64,000 bases of DNA from Lactobacillus psittaci DSM 15354 (GTDB lineage Bacteria; Bacillota; Bacilli; Lactobacillales; Lactobacillaceae): assembly GCF_000425905.1 (NCBI RefSeq), contig NZ_KE384474.1, positions 125,998-189,997 on the forward strand, given 5' to 3'. This document shows positions 46,272 to 55,943 of the stretch, one piece after another (the stretch's first letter is position 1; each line of letters opens with the position of its first letter). The translations under genes were made by a program, and so were the position numbers. Below the pieces are notes generated by a model, which saw nothing but the letters and a program-made list of their open reading frames with translations, did not search any database and was not told the origin of the DNA.

Positions 46272-47234
46272 ATGATGGCTAATACAACTTTTGATGAAAT
46301 TTATAAGAAGATTAAAGAATATGACACAATTATCTTGCACCGTCATATCAGTCCAGATCCTGATGCAATTGGTTCACAAGCTGGACTTGGCCGTTCAATT
46401 AAGTTAGCCTTCCCTGAAAAGCGAGTTTTATATGCTGGGGTTGACTGGGGCGATTTAACTTGGATTAACACTGGTAGTGAAATTAAAGATGAAGATTACA
46501 AGGGTGCTTTAGTTATTACTACTGATACTGCTAATACGCCAAGAGTAAGTGACCAACGTTTTAACATGGGTGACTTTTTGATTAAAATTGACCACCACCC
46601 AAACATTGATCCATACGGCGATTTATACTACGTAGATGATCAAAAGCCAGCTGCTAGTGAAATCATTGCCGACTTCTTATTGGCTGAAAAGATGCCAATT
46701 ACAGCTGAAGTTGCATATCCAATTTATGCCGGCATTGTTGGGGACACTGGTCGTTTTATGTACCCAGAAACTAGCACCCACACCTTTGAAATTGCAGCTA
46801 TGCTTGCTAAGACTGGTATCAACATCAATGAAATTGCCAGAAATATTAGCGATGTTACTTTCAAACAAGCCAAGCTCCAAAGTAGCGTTTTAGACTACAT
46901 GACTGTTGATGAAAGTGGCGCAGCTTATGCTGTTTTAACGCAAAAGACCTTGAAAGATCTTGGTGTGACAACTGAAGAAGCCTCAGTAACTGTTTCAACT
47001 CCAGGTAGAATTAAAGATATCATTGCTTGGAGCGTAATTGTTGAATTAGAAGATGGTACTTACCGAGTACATTATCGTTCAAAGGGCCCTGTAATTAATC
47101 ACTTAGCTGAAAAGCACAATGGTGGTGGCCATGCTTTAGCAAGTGGTGCTAAGGCTAAAGATAAGGCTGAAATTGCCGAAATCTTTGCCGAATTAGTAGA
47201 TGTAACTAAGAAATATAATGGTGAACATGAATAA
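46272..47234 (+). CDS. DHH/DHHA1 phosphoesterase, NrnA-like
   Basis: 320 residues. DHH motifs are ILHRHISPDPDAIGSQ (about 19-35), TTDTANTPR, DHHPNIDP and the DHHA1 tail GGGHALASGAK. Size and order match the NrnA (YtqI) family, which degrades short RNA oligomers and pAp or acts on cyclic dinucleotide products. The start may be at 46272 or the next ATG (46275), with AAGGAG upstream. The end overlaps the DEAD-box gene, so the two are co-translated. Confidence 0.9.
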   Translation: MMANTTFDEIYKKIKEYDTIILHRHISPDPDAIGSQAGLGRSIKLAFPEKRVLYAGVDWGDLTWINTGSEIKDEDYKGALVITTDTANTPRVSDQRFNMGDFLIKIDHHPNIDPYGDLYYVDDQKPAASEIIADFLLAEKMPITAEVAYPIYAGIVGDTGRFMYPETSTHTFEIAAMLAKTGININEIARNISDVTFKQAKLQSSVLDYMTVDESGAAYAVLTQKTLKDLGVTTEEASVTVSTPGRIKDIIAWSVIVELEDGTYRVHYRSKGPVINHLAEKHNGGGHALASGAKAKDKAEIAEIFAELVDVTKKYNGEHE

Positions 47235-48585
47235 TATTTTTGAAGATTCAAGAATTAATCCAAATATTCAAGCTGGTTTAAAGGCAATTAAGTTTGTAAA
47301 GCCAACTAAAGTCCAAAGTGAAGTTATTCCTGCCTTTTTCTCTGGAAAGAACTTGTTAGTGCAAGCAGCAACCGGTAGTGGAAAGACTCACGCATATTTA
47401 ATTCCAGCTTTAAATCAGATTGACTTTGATCGTGATGTAACACAAGTAGTTATTACCGCGCCAAGTCGTGAACTAGCTCAGCAGCTTTATAAGGTTGCAA
47501 GGCAATTGCGTGACGCAAGTAACTTACCAATTTCAATTAGTTTACTAAGTGGTGGTAGTGATCGCGAACGTCAAATTGAAAAGGCTGAAAGTAAGGCTCC
47601 ACAACTAATTGTTGCAACTCCTGGACGTTTACTTGATTTTAGTGAAAAGCGCATTTTAAACCTAAGCGAAGTTAAGATTTTTGTTATCGATGAAGCTGAT
47701 ATGAGTTTAGATTTAGGCTTTTTGGGTGACATTGATAAAGTTGCTGCTAAAATGCCTAAAGATGTTCAATTTGCAGCCTTTTCAGCAACTATTCCAGTTA
47801 AATTGGATAACTTTTTGCGTAAGTATATGCAAAAGCCTGAAAGAATCATTATTGAAAATCCTGCAGTAATTGCACCAACGATTCAAAATGACTTGCTAGA
47901 TATCGGCTCAAAAGACCGCAAGAACTTACTCTACAAGTTGTTAACGATGGGACAACCATATTTGGCTTTAGTTTTTGCTAATACTAAGACTAAAGTTGAT
48001 GAAATTGCTAGCTACTTACAAGATCAAGGCTTACGAGTAGCTAAGATTCATGGCGGAATTACTGAGCGTGAACGTAAGCGGACTTTACGTTTGGTGCGAC
48101 AAGGCGATTTTCAATATGTGGTTGCTACCGACTTAGCTGCTCGCGGAATCGATATTGATGGCGTTAGCTTGGTAATTAATTATGAATTACCGAAAGATTT
48201 AGAATTCGTAATTCACAGAATTGGTAGAACTGGTCGGAATGGTTTAGCTGGTCATGCAATTACTTTGATTCGCGAAGAAGAAATGAATCAAGTGGCTAAC
48301 TTGGAACATATTGGCGTTAAGTTTAACTTTGTTGAATTAAAAAATGGTGAATTGGTTGCTAGAACCCACTATCGTCGTCGCGAAAGTAGAAATGCAAGTA
48401 CTCACGCATTAGATGGCCGTTTACGTGGTTTAGTTAAAAAAGTTAAAGTTAAGAAAAAACCAGGCTATAAAAAGAAAATTAGAAACGCAATTGCAGAAGA
48501 TGCGCGTCAAAAACGTAAGCTAGAAAAGCGACACGAAGCTAGAGTAGAAAAACGGCGTCGCAAGCGCAAACGCGTTGACAAATAG
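47218..48585 (+). CDS. DEAD-box RNA helicase (CshB-like)
   Basis: 455 residues. Motifs: Q-motif region (KPTKVQSEVIPAFFSG), I AATGSGKT near 55, Ia PSRELAQQ, II IDEADMSLDLGF, III SAT, then FANTKTK, ATDLAARGIDI and HRIGRTGR. A very basic tail of about 75 residues (KKVKVKKKPGYKKK, EKRRRKRKRVDK) should bind RNA. The size and tail fit the CshB/YqfR group acting in ribosome assembly or mRNA decay. The start overlaps the preceding gene by 17 bases; a second ATG at 47227 is also possible and no strong SD separates them. Confidence 0.92.
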   Translation: MVNMNNIFEDSRINPNIQAGLKAIKFVKPTKVQSEVIPAFFSGKNLLVQAATGSGKTHAYLIPALNQIDFDRDVTQVVITAPSRELAQQLYKVARQLRDASNLPISISLLSGGSDRERQIEKAESKAPQLIVATPGRLLDFSEKRILNLSEVKIFVIDEADMSLDLGFLGDIDKVAAKMPKDVQFAAFSATIPVKLDNFLRKYMQKPERIIIENPAVIAPTIQNDLLDIGSKDRKNLLYKLLTMGQPYLALVFANTKTKVDEIASYLQDQGLRVAKIHGGITERERKRTLRLVRQGDFQYVVATDLAARGIDIDGVSLVINYELPKDLEFVIHRIGRTGRNGLAGHAITLIREEEMNQVANLEHIGVKFNFVELKNGELVARTHYRRRESRNASTHALDGRLRGLVKKVKVKKKPGYKKKIRNAIAEDARQKRKLEKRHEARVEKRRRKRKRVDK

Positions 48586-48609
48586 CCTTGAAGTAGTAAA
48601 ATAATTTTC

Positions 48610-48802
48610 AGCTAAAGATATATTCTCTACATCCCTTATTTTTAGAGAGAGCTAGTTGGTGGGAAGGCTTAATAAGGCGTAGAGAATGCTCCTTTACGAT
48701 AATTTGAATTTAATATTTAAAGTGGTAACAAAAACACTGTTGCAAGCAAGGTGGTACCGCGCGAAGGCGTCCTTGAGTTAGTTTTGCAATAGTGTTTTTT
48801 AA
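48610..48802 (+). promoter_or_regulatory. T-box riboswitch (tRNA-Ala responsive) upstream of alaS
   Basis: The invariant T-box sequence AAGGTGGTACCGCG is at 48748-48761. Stem I is marked by TTCTCTAC / GTAGAGAA and the AGAGA/GNUG-like region TTGGTGGGAAGG. A GCT at 48688-48690 is the probable alanine specifier. The terminator stem is AAAACACTGTTGCAA (about 48730-48744) with TTGCAATAGTGTTTT and a T-run. Uncharged tRNA-Ala would favour the antiterminator and raise AlaRS. It fills most of the gap between the helicase gene and alaS. Confidence 0.92.
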
Positions 48803-48817
48803 TTTAAGGAGATAGAA

Positions 48818-51463
48818 ATGAAGAAACTTACAAGTTCAGAGTTTCGGCAAATGTACCTTGATTTCTTTAAAGAACATGGTCACATGGTTTTGCCATCACA
48901 ATCATTAATCCCACAAGATGATCCAACTTTACTTTGGATTAACTCTGGGGTTGCAACTATGAAGAAGTATTTCGATGGTTCAGTTGTTCCTAAGAACCGT
49001 AGAATTACTAGTTCACAAAAGTCAATCAGAACTAACGATATTGAAAACGTTGGTAAGACTGCTCGTCACCAAACTTTCTTTGAAATGCTTGGTAACTTCA
49101 GTGTTGGTGACTACTTTAGAGATGAAGCTATTCCTTGGGCTTGGGAATTCTTAACTAGTCCTAAGTGGCTTGGTTTAGACAAGGATAAGCTTTACTGTAC
49201 TGTTTACCCTAAAGACGTTGATTCTCAAAGAGTTTGGGAAAAGGCAGGGATGCCAAAAGACCACATTATCAAGTTAGAAGACAACTTTTGGGATATCGGT
49301 GAAGGTCCATGTGGTCCTGATACTGAAATTTTCTACGATCGTGGTCAAGAAAATAACGACGTAGCTGAAGATGATCCAGAAAACTTCCCAGGTGGTGAAA
49401 ACGCACGTTACCTTGAAATTTGGAACATTGTGTTTTCACAATACAACCACTTACCAAATGGTGAATATGTTGATCAACCACACAAGAACATCGATACTGG
49501 GATGGGTCTTGAACGGGTACTTTCAATCTTGCAAGATGCCCCAACTAACTTTGAAACTGACTTATTCATGCCAATGATTCATGAAACTGAAAAGATGAGT
49601 GCTGGCAAGAAATACGCAACCAACAAAGAAGATGACATTGCCTTTAAGATTATTGCGGACCACGTACGTGCAGTTTCATTTGCAATTGGCGATGGTGCAC
49701 TTCCATCAAACTCAGGCCGTGGATACGTTTTACGTCGTTTAATCAGACGTGCTGACTTAAATGGTAAGCGTTTGGGTATTAACGGAGCCTTCCTTTACAA
49801 GTTAGTACCAGTTGTTGGTAAAGTGATGGAAAGTCACTACCCAGAAGTCTTGAAGCAAGCTCCATTCATTCAAAAAGTAATTAAGAATGAAGAAGATCGC
49901 TTCGGTGCTACTCTTGAATCAGGTTTAACTTTACTTGATGACTTAATCGAAAAGGCTAGCGCAAGTGACGACAAGACCATTTCTGGTAAGGATGCCTTCA
50001 AGTTATTTGATACTTACGGTTTCCCATATGAATTAACTTTTGAAGCTGCTCAAGACAAGGGCTTGAAGGTTGATAAAGCTGGCTTTGATAAGGAAATGGC
50101 AGCTCAAAAAGAACGTGCTAGAAAAGCTCGTGGTGACTTACAATCAATGGGTCGTCAAGATGAAACCTTGATGAACATTAAGGACAAGTCAGAATTTGAA
50201 TACGGCGTTTACGAAGAAAAGCATGCTAAGTTAATTGACATTGTGGTTAACGACAAGTTAGTTGATAAGGCAGATGGCGAAACCGCAATTTTAATCTTTG
50301 ATAAGACTCCATTTTACGCAGAACGTGGTGGTCAAGTAGCCGACCATGGTGATATTTATGACCAAAATGGTGACTTAGTAGCCAAGGTTACTGATGTACA
50401 ACACGCACCAAATGACCAAAACATGCACTTTGTTGACCTTATTTTACCAATGGAAAAGGGTAAAGAATATGTTTTGAAGATTGATGCTCACCGCCGTGAA
50501 GGCTTGCGTCACTCACACACTGCAACTCACTTAATTCACGCTGCACTTCGTGAAGTCTTAGGTGAACATACGCACCAAGCAGGTTCTTTAGTTGATCCTG
50601 ACTTCTTACGTTTCGACTTTACTGCTATTGACCCAATGACCCCACGTGAAATTGAAACTGTTGAACGTTTAGTTAACCAAAAGATTTGGGAAAACATTGA
50701 CGTAAAGACTACGATTACTGATCCAGAAACCGGTAAGAAGATGGGTGCATTAGCCCTCTTTAACGGTAAGTACGGTGACAAAGTTCGCGTTGTTCAAGTT
50801 AACGACTTCTCAATTGAATTCTGTGGTGGGACTCACTGTTCAAATACTGCTCAAATTGGTATCTTCAAGATTATTTCAGAACAAGCAATTGGTGCCGGTA
50901 TGCGTAGAATTGAAGCTGTAACTAGTGAAAAGGCCTACGAATATCTTGCAAATCGTGATGCTTTACTTGAAGAAATCAAGCAAGAAGTTAAGGCTACTAA
51001 GGCTGATGACATTAAGGGCAAGATTAGCTCAATGGAAGAAGACTTACGTAACAGCCAAAAGAAGGTTGCTGAACTTGAATTAAGCATTAATCAAGCCAAG
51101 GCTGGTGACTTGTTTGCAAATCCTGAAACTGTTGGTGATTTAACTGTTATTGCTAAAATTGCTGATGTTAACGGTATGAACGACTTACGTGAATTAGCTG
51201 ATACTTGGAAGAGCGAAAATAAGAGTGATGTTTTAGTTCTTGCTTGTGCAAATGATGGTAAGGCTAACATGGTAATCAGCTTAGCTGATACTGCAATTAA
51301 GAAAGGCCTTAAGGCTGGTGACTTAATTAAGGCAGTTGCCCCAACCTTTGGTGGTGGCGGTGGTGGCCGTCCTAACATGGCTCAAGCCGGTGGTAAGAAC
51401 CCTGATGGCTTAGATGATGCAATCAAACTTGCCTTGAAAGAAATTGCGGCTAAGTTAAAATAA
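48818..51463 (+). CDS. alaS: Alanyl-tRNA synthetase
   Basis: 881 residues, full length. The class II catalytic core runs through the first 240 residues (GHMVLPSQSLIPQDDPTLL, RHQTFFEMLGNFSVGDYF, NTGMGLERV-like DTGMGLERVLS). The editing domain has the zinc ligands HTATHLIHAALREVLG and CGGTHCSNT. The C-Ala domain ends with the glycine-rich GGGGGGRPNMAQAGG. The enzyme charges tRNA-Ala and clears Ser and Gly errors. It is controlled by the T-box directly upstream. The SD is AAGGAGAT. Confidence 0.98.
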   Translation: MKKLTSSEFRQMYLDFFKEHGHMVLPSQSLIPQDDPTLLWINSGVATMKKYFDGSVVPKNRRITSSQKSIRTNDIENVGKTARHQTFFEMLGNFSVGDYFRDEAIPWAWEFLTSPKWLGLDKDKLYCTVYPKDVDSQRVWEKAGMPKDHIIKLEDNFWDIGEGPCGPDTEIFYDRGQENNDVAEDDPENFPGGENARYLEIWNIVFSQYNHLPNGEYVDQPHKNIDTGMGLERVLSILQDAPTNFETDLFMPMIHETEKMSAGKKYATNKEDDIAFKIIADHVRAVSFAIGDGALPSNSGRGYVLRRLIRRADLNGKRLGINGAFLYKLVPVVGKVMESHYPEVLKQAPFIQKVIKNEEDRFGATLESGLTLLDDLIEKASASDDKTISGKDAFKLFDTYGFPYELTFEAAQDKGLKVDKAGFDKEMAAQKERARKARGDLQSMGRQDETLMNIKDKSEFEYGVYEEKHAKLIDIVVNDKLVDKADGETAILIFDKTPFYAERGGQVADHGDIYDQNGDLVAKVTDVQHAPNDQNMHFVDLILPMEKGKEYVLKIDAHRREGLRHSHTATHLIHAALREVLGEHTHQAGSLVDPDFLRFDFTAIDPMTPREIETVERLVNQKIWENIDVKTTITDPETGKKMGALALFNGKYGDKVRVVQVNDFSIEFCGGTHCSNTAQIGIFKIISEQAIGAGMRRIEAVTSEKAYEYLANRDALLEEIKQEVKATKADDIKGKISSMEEDLRNSQKKVAELELSINQAKAGDLFANPETVGDLTVIAKIADVNGMNDLRELADTWKSENKSDVLVLACANDGKANMVISLADTAIKKGLKAGDLIKAVAPTFGGGGGGRPNMAQAGGKNPDGLDDAIKLALKEIAAKLK

Positions 51464-51512
51464 TTGTTTTACTGGGCTATTTCAAGTAAAATTGCCTTGG
51501 GAGGAATGAATT

Positions 51513-51770
51513 ATGAGTTCGCTAGATAAAACTATGCATTTTGATTTTAATCAAAATAAAGGCAAAAATGTTTATGATACTCTTCAAGACGTATATGCTG
51601 CACTTGAGGAAAAAGGCTACAATCCTACTAATCAAATTGTAGGCTACTTACTTTCCGGCGACCCAGCATATATTCCTCGTCATAATGATGCACGTAACTT
51701 AATTTTGAAACATGAACGTGATGAAATTATCGAGGAATTAGTTAAGAGTTACTTAGGTAAGGACAAATAA
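51513..51770 (+). CDS. ireB: IreB family regulatory phosphoprotein
   Basis: 85 residues, the typical UPF0297/YrzL size. The N-terminus [16 protein letters not shown] contains the threonine residues phosphorylated by the PASTA kinase IreK in enterococci, and [20 protein letters not shown] is the conserved family core. IreB affects cephalosporin tolerance in Enterococcus. It starts a compact ireB-ruvX-DUF1292 cluster, order conserved after alaS. The stop overlaps the ruvX start by one base. Confidence 0.95.
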   Translation: MSSLDKTMHFDFNQNKGKNVYDTLQDVYAALEEKGYNPTNQIVGYLLSGDPAYIPRHNDARNLILKHERDEIIEELVKSYLGKDK

Positions 51771-52216
51771 TGCGCTTATTAGGTCTTGATGTAGGTTCAA
51801 AGACTGTAGGAGTCGCAATAAGTGATGAACTGGGGTATACTGCCCAAAAGTTAGAAACAATTCCAATTGATGAAAGTAAATTCAACTTTGGAATGAAGCA
51901 AATCAAGAAATTAGTTCGTGAATATGAGGTCTCAGCTTTTGTTTTGGGATTACCAAAAAATATGGATGGTAGTAATGGTGCATCAGTTACTCGCAGTCAA
52001 GCCTATGGCAAGAGGTTAGCAGATAAGTTTAAGCTCCCAGTGCATTTTACTGATGAGCGATTAACTACAGTCCAAGCTGATCGAGTATTAATTGATGAAG
52101 CTGACATCCATGATCGTCACAAGCGTAAAGATGTGATTGACCAAATGGCCGCGGTACTGATTTTGCAAACTTACTTAGATTTACAAAGAAGGAAGACAGA
52201 TGGCAGCAAAGATTAA
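51770..52216 (+). CDS. ruvX: Pre-16S rRNA nuclease / Holliday junction resolvase-like YqgF
   Basis: 148 residues with an RNase H-like fold. The first strand [20 protein letters not shown] carries the first catalytic Asp (D7); the second acidic site is in [13 protein letters not shown] and the third in [14 protein letters not shown]. YqgF trims 16S rRNA ends; Holliday junction cleavage was proposed earlier. Translational coupling to ireB and a 17-base overlap with the DUF1292 gene mark a tight operon. Confidence 0.95.
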   Translation: MRLLGLDVGSKTVGVAISDELGYTAQKLETIPIDESKFNFGMKQIKKLVREYEVSAFVLGLPKNMDGSNGASVTRSQAYGKRLADKFKLPVHFTDERLTTVQADRVLIDEADIHDRHKRKDVIDQMAAVLILQTYLDLQRRKTDGSKD

Positions 52217-52514
52217 TCCAGGTGATGATAAAGATCGCCAAATTACTTTGATTGATGATCAAGGTAATGAAGAATTATTTGAAGTTTTATTCACTTTTCA
52301 CTCAGACGATTATGATAAGTCTTATGTTTTACTTTATCCTGCAGCAATTGGCGAAGACGAAGATATTGAAGTTCAAGCTTTCAGCTATGATGCCGATGAT
52401 GCTGGTGATGTAACAAGTAGTGACTTACATGAAATCGAATCTGATGAAGAATGGGCAATGGTTCAAGGTGTTTTGAATACATTCTTAGATGATGATCGTT
52501 TAAGTGGTGAATAA
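52200..52514 (+). CDS. DUF1292 protein (YrzB-like)
   Basis: 104 residues, strongly acidic. The family pattern is clear: [28 protein letters not shown] and [11 protein letters not shown]. Its function is unknown; it nearly always travels with ireB and ruvX. SD AAGGAAGAC lies inside the end of ruvX. A terminator follows. Confidence 0.92.
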   Translation: MAAKINPGDDKDRQITLIDDQGNEELFEVLFTFHSDDYDKSYVLLYPAAIGEDEDIEVQAFSYDADDAGDVTSSDLHEIESDEEWAMVQGVLNTFLDDDRLSGE

Positions 52515-52517
52515 GAC

Positions 52518-52548
52518 GAAAGACTGGCATGAGCCGGTCTTTTTTTCG
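52518..52548 (+). terminator. Terminator after the ireB-ruvX cluster
   Basis: AAAGACTGGC-atga-GCCGGTCTTT and a T-run (one G-T pair), just upstream of mutS2. Confidence 0.88.
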
Positions 52549-52564
52549 TAGGAAAAGAAGGATT

Positions 52565-54925
52565 ATGAATCAAAAAATATTAAAGATTTTAGAATATGGA
52601 CGGATAACTGAGCAATTAGCTAATTTAGCAGTGACAGAAGCTGCTAAGGAAGTTGCTAGTAATTTAAAGCCAGCTACTGAACCTAGCGAAGTTAAGCGGC
52701 TACTAGCTCAAACTTTGGCAGTGGTTAATTTACTTAGAATTAGAGGTAACTTACCCATTACCAACTTTAAGCCACTCACTGAAAGCCTTAAGCGGCTTAA
52801 ATTAAAAGCTAGTTTAAATGGGGAAGAATTGGCCAATATCTTATTAATTTTTAGTCTGGCGCATGAAATGAATAAATTTGCAGAAGATAGTCAAGAAAAT
52901 GACCTTGATTTAACTGCAATTAGTGAATTATTGGCTAAGCTTGAAGTTCCTGAAGACTTATATCGTAAGTTAAAGCAAGCTGTTGATTTTGATGGGATTT
53001 TACTTGATACAGCTTCAAGTGAACTCGAAAGAATTAGACATGATTTACGTGCCAATGAAGCAGAAATTAAGGCTAAAATGGCTAGTTTGTCTAAGGCTTC
53101 AAGTAAATACTTGTCAGATAACTTGGTGACAATCAGAGATGATCGTTACGTTTTGCCAGTTAAGCAAGAATTTAAGGGAAAATTAGGTGGCGTTGTTCAC
53201 GACCAATCTGCCAGTGGTCAAACTTTATTTGTTGAACCTGAAGCAGTTTTAAGCTTGAATAACCGCCAGCAAAGTTTATTAGCTCAAGAGCGTAAAGAAA
53301 TTCGCCGAATTTTACGCGAATTATCCTTAGCTGCAGGATTAGAAATTGAAAAAATTCAAAATTGTAGCCAAAGTTTGACTATCCTTGACTTTATTCAGGC
53401 TAAAGCTAAACTTGCTAAGCAGATGAAAGCAACTGAACCCAAGTTAAATTTAGAGCACCAAGTTAACTTGAAGAAGGCGCGTCACCCATTAATTGATCCA
53501 GAAAAAGTTGTAGCAAATGACATTAGTTTAGGGATTGACTTTGATACCATGTTAATCACTGGTCCCAACACTGGTGGTAAGACCATTACTTTGAAGACAA
53601 TTGGCCTTTTGCAATTAATGGCACAATCAGGCTTATTCATTCCAGCTCAAGAAGATAGTCAAGTGGGGATTTTTGATGAAATTTTCGCTGATATTGGGGA
53701 TGAACAATCAATTGAGCAGTCGCTATCGACTTTTTCTTCTCACATGAATGACATTATTCAGATTATGCGCGATGTGAACCAAAATACTTTGGTTTTGATC
53801 GATGAGATTGGGGCAGGGACTGACCCAGAAGAAGGTGCTAGCTTAGCTATTAGTATTTTGGACTATCTAAGAGATAAAAGAGCCAAAATTATGGTTACAA
53901 CGCACTATCCCGAATTAAAGCTTTACGGCTATAACCGAGAACGTACTACCAATGCCTCAATGGAATTCGATGTTAAAAAGCTTACGCCAACTTATGTTTT
54001 ACAAGTTGGGATTCCTGGTTACAGTAATGCCTTTGCTATTACTCGCCGTTTGGGGATGGACGAAAAGGTAGTTAAGCGGGCTGAAAGTTTAACTAAAGAT
54101 AGCGATTCAGAGTTAAATCGCATGATTGCCCGCTTAAATGAACAAACCAAAGAAGTAGCCACCAAGAAAAAGCAGTTACTTAAAAATCTTGATCAAGCCC
54201 AAGCTTTAGTTAAAAAATTGCAAGATGGTCTTGATATTTACGAACAAAGAGTACAAAAGCAAGTTGATTTTGCAAATGAACGGGCTAATGAAGTTATTGC
54301 CAAAAAGCGTAAAAAGGCCGAGGCAATTATTGCTGAGCTTGAAAAGCAAAAGTCTGCGGGCGCACATGTCGCTGAGAATAAATTAATTGATGCTAAGGGC
54401 CAATTTAATAAGCTAAGCAAAGAAGCCAATAACTTAGCTCACAATAAGGTCTTAAAGCGGGAAAAGAAGCGACATCAAGTTGCTGTCGGTGACCGCGTGA
54501 AAGTTTTATCTTATGGACAAGTTGGTACAGTTACTAAAAAACTTTCTGAGCATGATTATGAAGTACAAATGGGTATCATGAAAGTGAAAATTAGTGATAC
54601 TGACATTGAAAAAGAAACTAGTAAGGCGCCAAAGAAAAAGCAAACTGTGGTTAAGACAACTAGAAAACTTAACCGCGCCAGTGCAAGCAGCCAACTAGAC
54701 CTACGGGGCCAGCGCTATGAAGAAGCAATGATTAATCTTGATCGCTATATTGATGCATCACTGTTAGCTGGATTAGGCAGTGTGGTTATTGTTCATGGAA
54801 TTGGTACCGGAGCAATTAGACAGGGTGTTTGGCAATATTTGAAGTCAAGTCGTCATGTAAAGAGCTTTAACTATGCACCTGCTAATGAAGGTGGTAATGG
54901 TGCCACAATTGTTGAATTAAAATAA
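52565..54925 (+). CDS. mutS2: Endonuclease MutS2
   Basis: 786 residues from ATG 52565, the usual length; the SD AAGAAGGA precedes it, while an upstream in-frame ATG at 52529 would lie inside the terminator stem. The core and ATPase domains include GPNTGGKT near 344, DEIGAGTDPEEGA and TTHYPELK. A coiled coil (about 510-630) and a C-terminal Smr domain (LDLRGQRYEEA, VVIVHGIGTGAIRQGV) follow. There is no mismatch-reading domain. MutS2 limits recombination and also rescues collided ribosomes in B. subtilis. Confidence 0.95.
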   Translation: MNQKILKILEYGRITEQLANLAVTEAAKEVASNLKPATEPSEVKRLLAQTLAVVNLLRIRGNLPITNFKPLTESLKRLKLKASLNGEELANILLIFSLAHEMNKFAEDSQENDLDLTAISELLAKLEVPEDLYRKLKQAVDFDGILLDTASSELERIRHDLRANEAEIKAKMASLSKASSKYLSDNLVTIRDDRYVLPVKQEFKGKLGGVVHDQSASGQTLFVEPEAVLSLNNRQQSLLAQERKEIRRILRELSLAAGLEIEKIQNCSQSLTILDFIQAKAKLAKQMKATEPKLNLEHQVNLKKARHPLIDPEKVVANDISLGIDFDTMLITGPNTGGKTITLKTIGLLQLMAQSGLFIPAQEDSQVGIFDEIFADIGDEQSIEQSLSTFSSHMNDIIQIMRDVNQNTLVLIDEIGAGTDPEEGASLAISILDYLRDKRAKIMVTTHYPELKLYGYNRERTTNASMEFDVKKLTPTYVLQVGIPGYSNAFAITRRLGMDEKVVKRAESLTKDSDSELNRMIARLNEQTKEVATKKKQLLKNLDQAQALVKKLQDGLDIYEQRVQKQVDFANERANEVIAKKRKKAEAIIAELEKQKSAGAHVAENKLIDAKGQFNKLSKEANNLAHNKVLKREKKRHQVAVGDRVKVLSYGQVGTVTKKLSEHDYEVQMGIMKVKISDTDIEKETSKAPKKKQTVVKTTRKLNRASASSQLDLRGQRYEEAMINLDRYIDASLLAGLGSVVIVHGIGTGAIRQGVWQYLKSSRHVKSFNYAPANEGGNGATIVELK

Positions 54926-55025
54926 AACTTAAGTGAGCAATTTACTTGCAAAAAGTAAGTAGCTAACTTAGAATTTAAATATCAAGAAATGAATTAAAAT
55001 AAATTATATGAAATGAGGTATAAAG

Positions 55026-55337
55026 ATGGTTGAAGCTTTAACTGAAAAGAACTTTGAAGAAGAGACCAAAGATGGCGTTGTTTTAACTGATTTTTGGGCA
55101 ACTTGGTGTGGACCTTGTCGGATGCAATCACCAGTAATTGATGAACTTGCCGAAGAAAGACAAGACGTTAAGTTCACTAAAGTGGATGTTGATGAAAATC
55201 AATCAATTGCTAAGAATCTAGGTATTATGGCAATTCCAACTTTAATCATTAAGAAAAATGGTGAAATTGTTGACAGAATTACCGGTTACACTCCCAAAGA
55301 AAAGTTAGATGAAATTTTAGATCAATATGTTGACTAA
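55026..55337 (+). CDS. trxA: Thioredoxin
   Basis: 103 residues with the redox centre DFWATWCGPCRM (Cys near 30 and 33), the cis-proline AIPTLII and the C-terminal helix. It reduces protein disulfides using thioredoxin reductase. It follows mutS2 after 100 bases and has GAGGT as SD. The mutS2-trxA order is common in Firmicutes. Confidence 0.97.
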   Translation: MVEALTEKNFEEETKDGVVLTDFWATWCGPCRMQSPVIDELAEERQDVKFTKVDVDENQSIAKNLGIMAIPTLIIKKNGEIVDRITGYTPKEKLDEILDQYVD

Positions 55338-55338
55338 C

Positions 55339-55370
55339 AAAAAAGGCTGCAAATTTGCAGCCTTTTAAAA
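55339..55370. terminator. Bidirectional terminator between trxA and yslB
   Basis: A perfect 26-base palindrome (AAAAGGCTGCAAA / TTTGCAGCCTTTT) that overlaps the end of the minus-strand gene. Confidence 0.88.
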
Positions 55371-55760
55371 TTGAGCAATAATTTGAACTTTTTGCTCTTT
55401 AGTTAGAATTGTAACGCTAGCTTCGCATGGGCGATCATTAGCTTTTTCTAGTGTTTCAGCAATAATTCCAGCTTCTAATTCAAAATCTGTTGATTTTGAA
55501 TCTAATCGATCAGTTACGCTTTGACCAGTAAGTTCAAAAGTTTGACTAGCTCTTTTTTCTTTTACTAAGGTAAGAGCTCCAAACTCTGACATTTCGAAGA
55601 ATTCGGTTAAATCACTGACATCACTTAAGGCGTAATGCCGTGCGATTTGTTTACCAGCCCAGTAAAGAATTTCTTTAGTATCTTCACCTAAAATCTTGGG
55701 TAGTAAGAAATCGCGGTAAAGCTGATTGATAAAATATGAGTGTTCGTTATTTGCTTGCAT
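55365..55760 (-). CDS. DUF2507 protein (YslB-like)
   Basis: 131 residues. FLLPKILGEDTKEILYWAGKQIARHY is the recognisable DUF2507 core (V4R-like fold), with a later LEAGIIAETLE. In Firmicutes it is often found between trxA and murI, as here. Function unknown. SD AAAGGGATGG precedes the ATG. The stop overlaps the shared terminator. Confidence 0.88.
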   Translation of the reverse strand: MQANNEHSYFINQLYRDFLLPKILGEDTKEILYWAGKQIARHYALSDVSDLTEFFEMSEFGALTLVKEKRASQTFELTGQSVTDRLDSKSTDFELEAGIIAETLEKANDRPCEASVTILTKEQKVQIIAQF

Positions 55761-55943
55761 ATAATTCCATCCCTTTGCATTCTATTCCATTTTACATTAG
55801 ACTTAACAAGCGGTCTAGCAATAATTTAATGAATATTTGTGATAAAAATAATGAGCTTAAGTAATAACAAAGCAAATATTGCTTGAATTCAAAAAAAAGA
55901 GTTAAATAAGTTAAGACTAGTGCAAGAAATAAGGAGATAAAAA

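Noticed and set aside
48586-48817. Small protein gene in the helicase-alaS gap
   Set aside because: The gap is accounted for by the T-box leader; no frame with an SD was found.
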